Source of the DNA: Bradysia coprophila
Lineage: Eukaryota > Arthropoda > Insecta > Diptera > Sciaridae
NCBI RefSeq assembly: GCF_014529535.1
Contig: NW_023503584.1
Span: 3,270,832 to 3,334,831 of the forward strand
Reading direction: 5' to 3'
Length of the DNA: 64,000 bases
A model generated the notes under the pieces. It worked only from the letters and a program-made list of their open reading frames with translations, was not told the origin of the DNA and did no database searches. A program made the translations under genes and the position numbers. Position 1 is the stretch's first letter; every line of letters begins with the position of its first letter. Below are positions 22,355 to 33,000 of the stretch, one piece after another.

Positions 22355-22390
22355 TATATAAGAGTAATATACCAATTCAGATATTAGTCG
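22355..22390 (+). promoter_or_regulatory. Candidate core promoter (TATATAAG plus initiator)
   Basis: TATATAAG at 22355-22362 is followed by TCAGAT (22377) and TTAGTCG (22384-22390, 31 bp from the TATA), which resembles an arthropod initiator. About 180 bp later an ATG (22569) opens 16 codons ending in a possible donor AAAAAGGTTAGA. This could be the distal promoter and first exon of the SLC26 gene or of the small ORF at 23154. I could not find an in-frame splice to either. Confidence 0.35.
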
Positions 22391-22995
22391 TTTGAATCTG
22401 AAACATTTACACAATTTCGATTCGACACTTTGCATCGTCCGGTCGTATAATATCGTTTGCAAACTTTCAATGAGATTAAGCAAATACAATTAATTTTTGG
22501 TCGGTTGGTTCACAACGTAAATATCGTGATAGAGTGAATTTATTGAAAACATTTGGATTGACAATAAAATGAGTGTGATCAATATAAACTCATCGTCGAA
22601 AGACCTAATTGAAAAAGGTTAGATTTAGATGTGTTGTTATATGTAGGGATGGATGGTATCGTAATTAAAGTTAAGTGTAATCGTAATCCAAAAAATATTT
22701 TGGGAAAAAACTGAATATCAAGGTTACAACTTTATTTGTTGTTTGTCTACATTGAATAGGCGAAAAAATTACGTGATTCTAACAGATTTGTCGGTTTTTC
22801 TAGTACATAGCACATCAAGGTATTATTATGTACAATTAGCTTGAACGAATTTGTGATGCTAGAACTCAGAGTTCTTTTATCAACTAAAGCTGAAACAGTT
22901 ACAGCTACAGCCACTATAACTGTGTAAAGCTTTCCATTTTTTTTAAATTTTATATTTTGCTCTAAAGAGTGTAGTCATTTTTTCAATTCCGTTGG

Positions 22996-23050
22996 TCGGT
23001 AATCTTTTACTTCATTTGTTTTAACATAATTTCACTATATAAGAGTACGC
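22996..23050 (+). repeat. AAATCTTTTACTTC-family MITE-like repeat, copy 3 (partial)
   Basis: AATCTTTTACTTCATTTGTT is followed by TTAACATAATTTCACTATATAA. The TATATAAG at the end is part of the family consensus, so it need not be a host TATA box. Confidence 0.65.
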
Positions 23051-23153
23051 TAGACGGATCTCAACAAATGAATAGCCATCGCTTGGATATAGAAGAGACC
23101 CAGAATTAGAGTATAACAATATCCAGTCCATCAGTGTCAAAGTCAGAAAATAA

Positions 23154-23321
23154 ATGAAAATATCAGAACTGTCGCAGTCAGTGATCGATCAAGCGTTGAG
23201 AATGATGGAACAGATTACCGTACTAAATGATTTCTTCCAACTAAAAGAGGATATCGAGAGTCTTATCGTTGCACCAAGTGCAACTTCTTCTAAATATGAA
23301 CAGGACATGGACCAAGAATAA
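23154..23321 (+). CDS. Small hypothetical ORF (55 aa)
   Basis: I do not recognise this protein. It has an ATG with an in-frame stop directly before it, and an acidic, helical sequence (SVIDQALRMMEQITVLNDFF, then KEDIESL) ending in TAA. The same frame stays open after the stop for another 44 codons (23322-23453), with a basic stretch MSIRRFFGVRRRDK. Either a short single protein, a read-through product or chance is possible. The 14-mer TCAGTGTCAAAGTC occurs just before the ATG and again just after the stop. Confidence 0.25.
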   Translation: MKISELSQSVIDQALRMMEQITVLNDFFQLKEDIESLIVAPSATSSKYEQDMDQE

Positions 23322-24287
23322 GCCCTTATCAGTGTCAAAGTCTTTAGAAGATGTACTTCAGCTGTCCAGTTAAGTATAAAAATGTCTATAAGGAGGTTTT
23401 TCGGAGTGCGCAGGAGGGATAAGAATTCGTCGAACGGAATTACCATACGAAATTAACTCCAATTCAGCTCAGCACTTATATACATCACATCTAAACGTGA
23501 CAGTGACCAGCACATTTCTTTCATATCCCCGTACTCAATCCATTGCGTCATTAAATTGCGTCAAAACAATCAAATACTTTCGACATAATCTTTAAGAGGT
23601 ACGAACGGCTTCAAGAAAAGCACTCTAATGAGTTGTTATCAATCATTCCGTGGTTGTGTTCAAGAGAAAATCTGGTTATTGAAGATGATAAATTGTTATC
23701 TGACTGAGAGAAAAAGACCTGAGAAAGATTTTTTTGCGTCTGAGGAATTTGAACTTGGATTTTTAGAGACTATAAATTCGCTTCCCTCGCTGTCAGTGCG
23801 GCAGTGAATGTTGTTATTGACAAAATCAATTGTGTGTTCACCTTAACACATTATCACAATGGATAATTTAGATATTAGCCGGGAGATATATTTCAAATAA
23901 TAAAGACAAATTCATGGCTATTAGAATGATTACGTTACATGAATTGTCGTGTGGGAATCTGATGGAAGATAACATTAAATTTACAACGAAATTGTATTAT
24001 ATGGCACAATCAAAAGTGATATCACTTGTATATCAACTACTGCCGATAGGGTCTATAGTGCGACTTGGACTGACCTATCTTTATTAAGTTTATAATATCT
24101 TGTCTGGACTACCTGTTGTCAATTTACAACCAATTAGCGAATCTCACCTTATCAACTGTTTCAGAAATGATTAACGCTTGTTTGTGTTTCAAGTGGGTTA
24201 AACTATGATTCAAAAGAGTTTTCTTAGGCAAAGACGAGTCAATAACAAAATTCTCTCCTACACCGAAAAAAATACGTGAAAAGCCCA

Positions 24288-27114
24288 ATGACTCTACAAC
24301 AAAATCTTTCTTTAGATGACCAGGACCACAATTCGTACAAAGAGGAATGGCCAGATATCAAAGGAGCTTTCTCTCGGCAAATGCAAACACTTTGCACAAC
24401 AAAAACTGTTATCGATCGCTTTCCGATTATTGCATTAGCACGAAATTACAAATTGAGTTACTTATATGATGATATTGTAGCTGGGATCAGTGTTGGTCTG
24501 ACAGCCATTCCACAGAGTATTGCATATGCTGCCATTGCTGGGATCGATACTAAAGTAAGTGCATTTCGTTTGAAAATTGTTATCTCGAGAAATCAGTGCA
24601 TTTCGACTTTTAGTACGGTCTGAACGCTTCCGTTGTGGCCTGCTTTTTGCTAACGATATTTGGATCTGGTGTCGAGTTGTGTATTGGTAACGTAATGTAT
24701 ATTTGGTCAAGTCACTGTTATTTTGGTCCTTGCTGTATCAGTTAGTGGGACAAACTGAAGTTTCACTTTATTTATGCTAGCTACGACTTCAGATTAACCT
24801 GTTACAGACGGCAAGCATATGACAAGTAATATTATCGGGTCGATTTCAAATCTTGTACTTCAATTTTTTTAACATACATTTTACTATCTAAAGGACCATA
24901 TTACCCAGAATGAATATGAATAGCCGTATGTGACAGGTCAACACTATCAACCAATACTGTCATCTACTTACTGCCGCTTAGTCTACAAAATTTCATTTCC
25001 AACTTTGATGGAATATTCAGTTCCAAAACTTGTACATAATAGTACACATTCAGGCACTTGATAGATAATGCGGCGAGGGGATTTCGAAATTACTGATACT
25101 TTATCTCTTTTGCCTCATTCAAAATTCCATGAAAGTTTTCTTCTTCCGAGCCAGAGACCAAATGAAAGTGACCTGACACATATTTGTGGATTCTAACACC
25201 CAATTAAATTTACAGGACCCACAGCAATTATGTCGTTAATGATCCAAAAGTATGTAGCTGAAATTCCCGAGTTCGCAGTGTTCATAGCTTTTATTCTGGG
25301 AATTATCGTCCTAGTTTTAGTAGCTTTGAATCTAGCATTTCTAACACAATTTATATCTATACCAGTTATAGCAGGCTTTACGACTGCCGGTGAGTCATTC
25401 ACGGATAATCTAAGATAATAATTATTCAAAATTGTAGATAATTATTATAAATGACTAAGATTTTTAAACATTATTAGCTGCCGTAACGATTGCGTGCGGT
25501 CAGGTGAAGCCTCTGTTCGGAATGCCAGGTTAGTTTATAAATTAATCAAAAATTTCACCTTTAACATACTGTTTATCATCAGGTAGATCTTCAGAATTTA
25601 TTGAAACAATTGAAGATTTCATACATGATATCAACACCATTAAGTTGTGGGACTCTGTTCTCGGCGTGGCTTTGATTATCTTTATACTGGTACTATGGGT
25701 GAGTGTAAAATGAAAAACTTTTTCGATGTTGCTTGAGATGTAACGATCGGATTTCTTTAATTTGAATGGTAGAAATTGAAAGATGTCAAGGGCAGATTCG
25801 CTCCACTATGCAAGTACATATCATTAGGACGAAATGCCTTGGCTGTCCTTATCGGAACATTATTCGCCTTTTTCTTAACAACCGAAGATACAGACCCTCC
25901 GTTCGCCCTTACCGGAAGGGTCGACACAGGACTGCCGCAAATTGCAGTACCTCCATTCAGTGTTGTAAAAAATGAAAACGAAACGCTGAACTTCTTTGAT
26001 ATGCTGGAAAGTGTGGGACCAGGTTTCATTACTATTACATTGATCGGTGTTATAGAAGTCGTCGCTGTGTCGAAAGCATTCGGTAAATTTATTTTGATTG
26101 AAATCGAATTACTTTAGATAAATCTTGTTTTCGATAACAGCTAACGGACGTTATGTAAACGTAAACCAAGAGCTAATCGCCCTGGGATTGCTGAACATCT
26201 TTGGATCATTTCTCCAAGCAATGCCAGTTACTGGATTGTTTTCACGTACTGCTATTAATAAAGCCAGTGGTTGTCGTACGACCCTTAGCAGTGCCATAAC
26301 AGGAGTGATGGTTCTTATCGCAGTGACGTTCCTCACTGAAGCATTTAGATTTATTCCGAAAGCAGCTCTAGCGGCTGTACTAATTGCAGCAATGATCCTG
26401 ATGGTAGAGTTTAAAGAAGCTTATCATATCTGGAAAACCAAACGTAAGCCACTTTTTTTAAAGAATAGATTGCAATTGCTGAGATTGTTAAAACCTTTAT
26501 TCAGGGGTTGATGTGATACCATTCGTTGTGACCCTTGTCGTTTGTCTAACGTTCAGTCTGGAATATGGTATTTTGATCGGAGTTGGAGTGAATTTAATGT
26601 TCATCATTTATGCGTCTTCACGGCCACAAGTACGAGTTAACGAATTGATCATTGATGGTAAGGTAGTGTTGCATGTCGAGCCGGATCGAAGTCTACCATT
26701 TTCGGCTGCTGAATATTTGAAACTGAAGATCACGAAGAAAACGATTGATTCACCTGATATTAACATTGTGGTTTTGGATGGAAGATACGTGAAGACAATC
26801 GATGTCACCTTAGCAGAGGTTTGTTGTCTTTTTACGTTTTCTAAATGTACAGGCCCAAGAATGTGTTAATTTTCATTTATGAATCGATGACCGTTTCAAA
26901 TCTGTAAAAAAATTTCTTCAAATTTCAGAACTTGCAAACGTGCCGTAAAGACTTAAATATTAACAAAAAATCGTTAGTGTTCTGGAACTGGGGAAGACAG
27001 CCAACAAATCTTGCATGGCGATTGGATAATAAATTTGGAAAATGTTTTTACCAAAGTGAAACGATTGAAGATTTAATTGCAATGATTTCGGCTGAAAACG
27101 ATAAAGTGAAATAA
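24288..27114 (+). CDS. SLC26 sulfate/anion transporter, SLC26A11-like, with STAS domain
   Basis: Nine coding exons join in phase to 597 aa (human SLC26A11 is about 606): 24288-24554, 24614-24686, 25216-25389, 25478-25528, 25583-25698, 25773-26082, 26141-26443, 26505-26818 and 26929-27114. The N-terminus holds the SLC26 signature region (DDIVAGISVGLTAIPQSIAY, then AAIAGI). It is followed by GPTAIMSLM, a run of hydrophobic membrane segments, AVTIACGQVKPLFG, and NQELIALGLLNIFGSFLQAM with SRTAIN. A cytosolic C-terminal STAS domain (about residues 455-590) contains LPFSAAEYLKLKI and INIVVLDGRYVKTIDVT. The family moves sulfate, chloride or other anions across the plasma or lysosomal membrane. The ATG at 24288 is preceded by an in-frame stop at 24243, and an acceptor-like TTTTCTTAG near 24225 suggests a 5' untranslated exon. 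Confidence 0.93.
24786..24912 (+). repeat. AAATCTTTTACTTC-family MITE-like repeat, copy 4 (SLC26 intron 2)
   Basis: It begins AACCTGTTACAGACGG and runs through ATTATCGGGTC to AAATCTTGTACTTCAATTTT and CTAAAGGACC. The whole stretch is closely matched by the copy at 53640-53825. Confidence 0.75.
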
Positions 27115-27884
27115 TTTTATATCTTCAGTGTGATAGATAAGTTACCATTGTTGTACATGTACAATGTGCATAAACCATAAGAAATTGTGAAACAAAATAT
27201 AAATTTGGCTGAAGTTCAAGTAATTTGAACATTCCGATAGTCACACATAGACAAGGCTCAACAGACAGAAATTATTTATTAAAAATTGAAGAAATTTTGC
27301 TCCAATGATCATTCCTCACATTTTTTACACCTCAACAGCTCGGTACGAATACCCATCAAGTGAGAATGATTGAACGAAATATTTCTTTCTTTTAAATGTT
27401 ACCTAAATAGGAACAGGACAGATTTGACCCGACCTGAACTGGACTTAAATCAGGTCCGGTTCAGGGTAAGCCTGAATGAACCTAAACTCCAACATTTTAT
27501 TTCAGATCAAGTAAGTTCAGGTTGGGGTTTCAAATTTTCAGGCGAACCCGACATGAGATGAGAAAACCTGATTTGGATCTGTAAATTCAGGTTCTTAATA
27601 GGGACCTCTGGGTCTGAAAGTCTTTCCATACCTGAAACAGATACTTACCATTCGCAGTTCTAGAATTCAAGGTTGCCGAGTAGCATCAAGTTAAAATTGT
27701 ATGTTAAAGTGTTCGCCACTGGGTCTGCTTCAGTTTATAAGACGAAAAGATGGCCACGGCCTACCATTTTGGAGAAGACCGAATAGAAATCGACTGTAAT
27801 TAAGACCATTTTAATTTAATTTTAGAATTTATCACATCTTTAGGCTTAAAACGGCGAACCTCTCTGGGTATAATCAAAAAATCT
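27115..27884. other. Intergenic region with ACCTGA/CAGGT-rich stretch
   Basis: Position 27425-27625 is dense in short words ACCTGA, CAGGTT and TCAGGTC on both strands without a fixed period. Similar patches occur near 38080-38230, 48290-48440 and 48850-48925. No gene is seen. Confidence 0.4.
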
Positions 27885-28020
27885 TTTACTGCGATTGTTT
27901 ATGGCGTTTGATGCAAAATCTTTTACTTCATTAGTTTTAACGCAAATTCGTCTATATCACCAGACTGAAATCATCGTTTATTTTGATCATCATTGTCAAA
28001 AGCAGATGCCGTTTCTGAAG
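27885..28020 (+). repeat. AAATCTTTTACTTC-family MITE-like repeat, copy 5
   Basis: It contains AAAATCTTTTACTTCATTAG, TTTTAACGCAAATT, CACCAGACTGAAATCATCGT and an AGCAGATGCC end. Confidence 0.65.
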
Positions 28021-30026
28021 GACTAATTTCAAATATAAAAGTCCTTTCTTCCAAAAGAAACGCAATGAATACGGTCATTTCATCAGCCTCCGAATATTTT
28101 CTATGTTCATTCTAGAAGCAGTGCTGTGGGTTTGAAACCCAATCGCAACACAAATAATTCGCTTCATCAGGTTGTTGTCCACAATAATCTGATTGAATCG
28201 TTTATTACGTTGCGTCTTGGATTTAGTACCGATAATGTCTTTAAAGTAAAGAAACAACAACTTTGTAGAGTAACTGAGACTCCTGGGGTGGTCGAAAATC
28301 GGCGGGCATTTTCATTGTACAATGAATTTAAGATCCTAATAACGTTTCAGTAAAAGATCGTAATCCGTTCAATTCCAGTTCAATCACAGGTCAGGTATGT
28401 TCCGTTTAATTTTCGATCAAATGTTTTGAGTTTATAATTTATAGTTGGATAAACACCAGCAGCCTACACGTCCTTCGACTGTTGCGTTTAACAGAGACCG
28501 GTGAAATCACACCATTTTAAACAACAATAACCAAACTTTGAATCATGTTTTGAAAATATTTTCTTTTTCGTTTTTTATTAACTTGAGTGGTACATTTTTT
28601 CAACACTAGCTTTGTCTTTGGCATACAAAAATATGTTTTTCATACAAAAATGTTTTTAAAATTTTTTTTCTTTATTTTTATACTTTATGAATGGTTGATT
28701 TCCTCGTTAATTTTTTTTTAACAATTTAAATTCTATAAATACAAAATAAATACACGGAGACTAAAACAAAATTTATGTTTTGCCGTCAAACTTTATGGAC
28801 CTTTCGTTTCAATTAATTTGATAGAATTTGGCTGGTATTTATCGGTTGAATATCAGTCTGAGTGAAAATGGGAAACGATACGAAAATTCAAAGGTAAAAC
28901 GTGGTAAAATCGTCTCGAGCGTCAAATTCAAGCTCTAGGATAAAGCTTAACTTTAAGCAGCAGCTCTCATTTTTATGTGGTCGATCATTAATTCATTTGT
29001 TGTAGATATGGCTTGAATATAATTTCTGAAAAGTTCTTTGACATCTTCCTCAGAAGTCGAAGAATCAAGGCTCAGTTGAACACAAAAAAAGTTATTCATG
29101 ATTTTATGACGGAATGAGAATAGATTGAATAAACAGAAGTACGAAGTCACTTCGTACACTTCGGTCATTCATTGAATTTTACATTGCCCTGAGAACAAAC
29201 CAAATTCTCATCAATGATATGCATGAATCTCATGGGAAATATATTGATTTTGGTATGGAATGCATTGAATCAAGCATTGATTGTATTTCGAGTTTTTGTA
29301 AGTTTGAGCAGGAACTGTTTGCTCCATAGGCAATAAAAAGATTTTTGGAGAAACACATTTTGTGCCGGTGAAGGTTCAACATTTCTACGGTATTTGCTTT
29401 GTACTGCTTTTCTTCGTGCATTATAGAACAGGGCCTATTTTTGAAAAAAATTATTTGCAAAAGCTAAGATTCTCCAAAATTTGGTTTAAAAAATGTTCGG
29501 AAAGTTTTAGCAAATTTTAAAAATTGTGGCAAATCAATTTTCGAAAAATGATGATTTCTCTAAATGTTTTTGTGTTCTGAGGAGCCTTGAACTGAAATTT
29601 CATTTTCCTCAGAATAAATTTCCATTTCGCGGCGGAAATGTATGTTCTGTACTGTTTGACTTTAGTGCTTGCCGTCCATGTGTGTTTGACAGCAATTCAT
29701 AACTTAAGACAATAATTATTTAATTTATTTTCAGAGTAATTTTACGGTATTCATGAACGATATGAGTACATTCAGTTGAAACTTATACAACGACTATGAA
29801 CTATAGGAAATTCTGCATTTAAAAAATAAAATTAAATAATTTACGCTCTACGAATGGTATTGCTACACTACTATTACTTTCCTCTCTGGAAATATTGACA
29901 AACAGTACAAATACTGAATTACATTTAAATTGGTTGCATATCCCAGAAGGAAATCTTGTTAAATAAGGTCTTACAAACTTAATATTATGCTAACATAACT
30001 GATCCTAAAGCATCTAACAAATGTCT
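28021..30026. other. Intergenic / 3' flank of maverick
   Basis: AT-rich. A minus-strand open frame ending at 28953 encodes a protein-like tail (STSEEDVKELFRNYIQA...) that I could not assign and do not call. An ACGAAGT-C-ACTTCGT palindrome lies near 29137-29153. The AATAAA signal for maverick is at 29724-29729. Confidence 0.4.
29724..29729 (-). terminator. Candidate polyadenylation signal of maverick
   Basis: AATAAA on the minus strand, about 300 bp beyond the stop codon. Confidence 0.4.
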
Positions 30027-33000
30027 CTACGAACAGGCGCATTCCAACACTCTCATATCACTCCACGTCGACACTTTCAATTTGGAATGATCATTCTCAT
30101 CAACATGTAATACTTCAAGTTCCATCAGTTTCGATGGGGCGCAACACGGCCGAGTCGCTTTCGTTTTATCGTGTTTCCAAATTAAACTTTGCAACAACGC
30201 ATGATGATTGGCTGGATTGTATCGTGGCGGACACTTTCCACGACAGTACCCAGCGTCAAAATTCTTGGGCTGAATGATAAACTCGTATCCTTTCAAGTCT
30301 TTAAACACCACATCCATTGTGTGCCGGCAACATTTCTGATTCTCTTTCGTGCAGTCGGTTTTACGTGGTTTATGTTTGGTATTTTGTAAGTAGTGACGAT
30401 GTGCCCGTGATCGCTTTTCACGATGTAACATTTTACCGACCACATTCAGTACCGGACTCAATTCGGGCGAATCGGCATACGCTGATGTGTCGTGTGCAAC
30501 GTGAACTCCCATTCCATCGCAACCGGCACAATGGATTTCCAGTCCCAAATTACTTGCACCAGATTTCCAATTTTCTACGGCCGGACTAACGTCAAATTCA
30601 ATCCACCTGGATGCTGGATGTACCTGGTCTAATGACACTGTTCGAGTATCGACAAGTACTCGACCGTACGGTTCGATGAGTTGATATACTTTCAGTGATA
30701 TTTTGTGGGATTGGTGAGTGTGCGAGGGATGTGGTGAATGACTCTTGATCATAAGGCGTAGTGTGGATTCGTCAATATCCATAGGGAGATCGTCGACTGG
30801 TAGACTAAAGCGAATATATACTAAGTCGTTGTTATTGGCTGGATTGTTTGAAGATCGTCTTCTGCGATGACGGAAATCACTACTGTGATCTGAAAGAAGA
30901 AAAAAAATTCAAAAATTAGTATTCATGCCGAGCTGCACACATCAAGCATAATTATTTCCATTCATGAATATGCTAAACAATACAGGCACTGAGAGCTCAT
31001 TACTAAAATGTTTTTAACTAATTTTTCTATGGCGTGGAGACAGATAAACCGTTCCGAGTGTCAACGATCAGAATATTACACAATTCTTTGATCATTCATC
31101 GTACACCTTTATTTACCTATGTCTGTTTTGAACATAATTTATTAGATCTACACACACAAGAAACAGATAATTAATCTAATTAAATGATGGTGACACACTT
31201 AGTGGAACAAAATTTAATTTCAACAATGGCTTTGTGACGTTGGTCGCATGTGTCATACGTGAGATTCTAAATTATATTTTCATGTACAATGAGTAATGAC
31301 GATATTTTCTTTTCGTATTTTTGCGCGATTGTTCGTTTGGAAATTGTACTGCAATATAATTGCGTACTTAAAGCGGCATTAATTGGACACACATCCGCTG
31401 AATGAGCAAGGGATTGAAGGAAATTTTTCGGCGAAGAGATAGTCGAAATAGGAATGGTGAAAATGTAATTTCATTTTCATTCGAATAGAAATATCATACT
31501 GCAGTGTACGATCCATCTGTAACTACAATAACGATTTGGTGCCTTTTCCATCAGTTTGAATTAGTATGAAACATGAGGCTAGAAACAGTCAAGGTTATTT
31601 GAAATAGTCACTGAATCGGAATCCAACAAGTGCTAATAAGGTTCTGCATGCTATGCCGGAGTGTTACAAAGAGTTAACCATCATCATAAGACACGTCAAA
31701 TGTTTTTTGTTGACGCTCATTATATCAGACGACATTTTTCTATTTTGTGAATAAAATTTGTCAAGTGAACGAGCACATTGTTTGCTGTTTAGACCCGTAC
31801 GAAGTACTGGGGTCTTATAGGTTTACGCATACGTTTGTAACACGTCGAATTGGACTCCCTGAGTAAGGGGAAACCTATTGTGGTTGTCTAGAGATGCCAA
31901 ATCCGCGAAAAAAAAATGTCCGTCTGTCCGTCTGTCTGTCTGCACGATAACTTGAGTAAAACGCATCCGATTTTGAAAATTCTTTTTTTTCCCGTTTGGT
32001 AATGTCAAAAGACAGGCTAAGTTCGAAGATGACTGATTTTGGATCGACCCATCCCGAGCTGTGGCCCAATAAGTGCTTTACGGTTTTTCGAAGATATCTC
32101 CGGACATTTAAACGTTAAACTTGTAAGTGATACGTCAAATAAAAGGTATTTACAATACCGATCGACATAAAAAAAAGTTTATGGCAATCGGATGACCGAC
32201 TCGTGAGTTAGACCCCTTGGTGTGGAACAGGCACAGGGCGGCAAGCAGTTTTTGCTTGTAGGTCGGCCACATTTGAACATATTTCGTTCGTTTTAGCTTT
32301 ATTAGATAGGTATTGACCGTACCAATCAGGGAAAAAAAAGTTTATGAAATTATGTTCTCCGGAGCGTGAGTTAGGTCTCTTGGAGTGAGCTCTTATCTGG
32401 CTACTCGGAAGTACAGTGAACGTTGTGTATTTTGACAATATCTCGAGTAAATTTTGACCGAATTTCATGAATTTTTTTTTGTTTGAGAGGTATTAACGAA
32501 TGTAAAGCGTCGGTACTATTTCCGGTCTCCTAACAAAATGGCTGCCGGCGGCCATATTGGATTTTAGTAAAATAGAAATATCTTGGGAAAAATGATACTT
32601 AGAGAGTTTCTGTTAACATGGAAATAATTTGTTATGTGTGTGGGGTTTCAGAGATTCCATATACGGACATCTATATATACCTATATACAGGTATATTGAG
32701 CTATATACAGGCATATAGAGCTATATAATAGCATATTCCTCTGTGAAATGTTTATTTATAGTGAAATATAGTTAAATATAGCGGTATATAGCTGTTTAAA
32801 TAGGAATTTATGAAATTTGTCTTCGTACGGGGCTGTCTATATTGCCTCCGGCAATTTAGTTGTATATGATAACAAGGCAAAGAGTGGATAATGTAAGTGA
32901 TTTTAAAGGGAGAATAGTTTTTCAGCAGAGAAGAAAATGAAGTAAGAGAAATGAATAGTTTCACATTAAAGGCTTTTGATACGAATAGGTGTTTCGTACG

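Noticed and set aside
23189..23446. 85-codon minus-strand frame
   Set aside because: It is the antisense shadow of the plus-strand small ORF and its open extension, which looks the more protein-like of the two.
24276..24287. GTG start for the SLC26 transporter
   Set aside because: Non-ATG starts are not expected here, and an ATG follows four codons later at 24288.
28953..29168. Minus-strand frame with acidic helical tail as a gene
   Set aside because: It is protein-like over 35 residues only, without a start, splice or family context. It lies in the likely 3' region of maverick.
32665..32800. CRISPR-like array
   Set aside because: Spacing and repeat words are irregular, there are no unique spacers, and the DNA is insect nuclear sequence.
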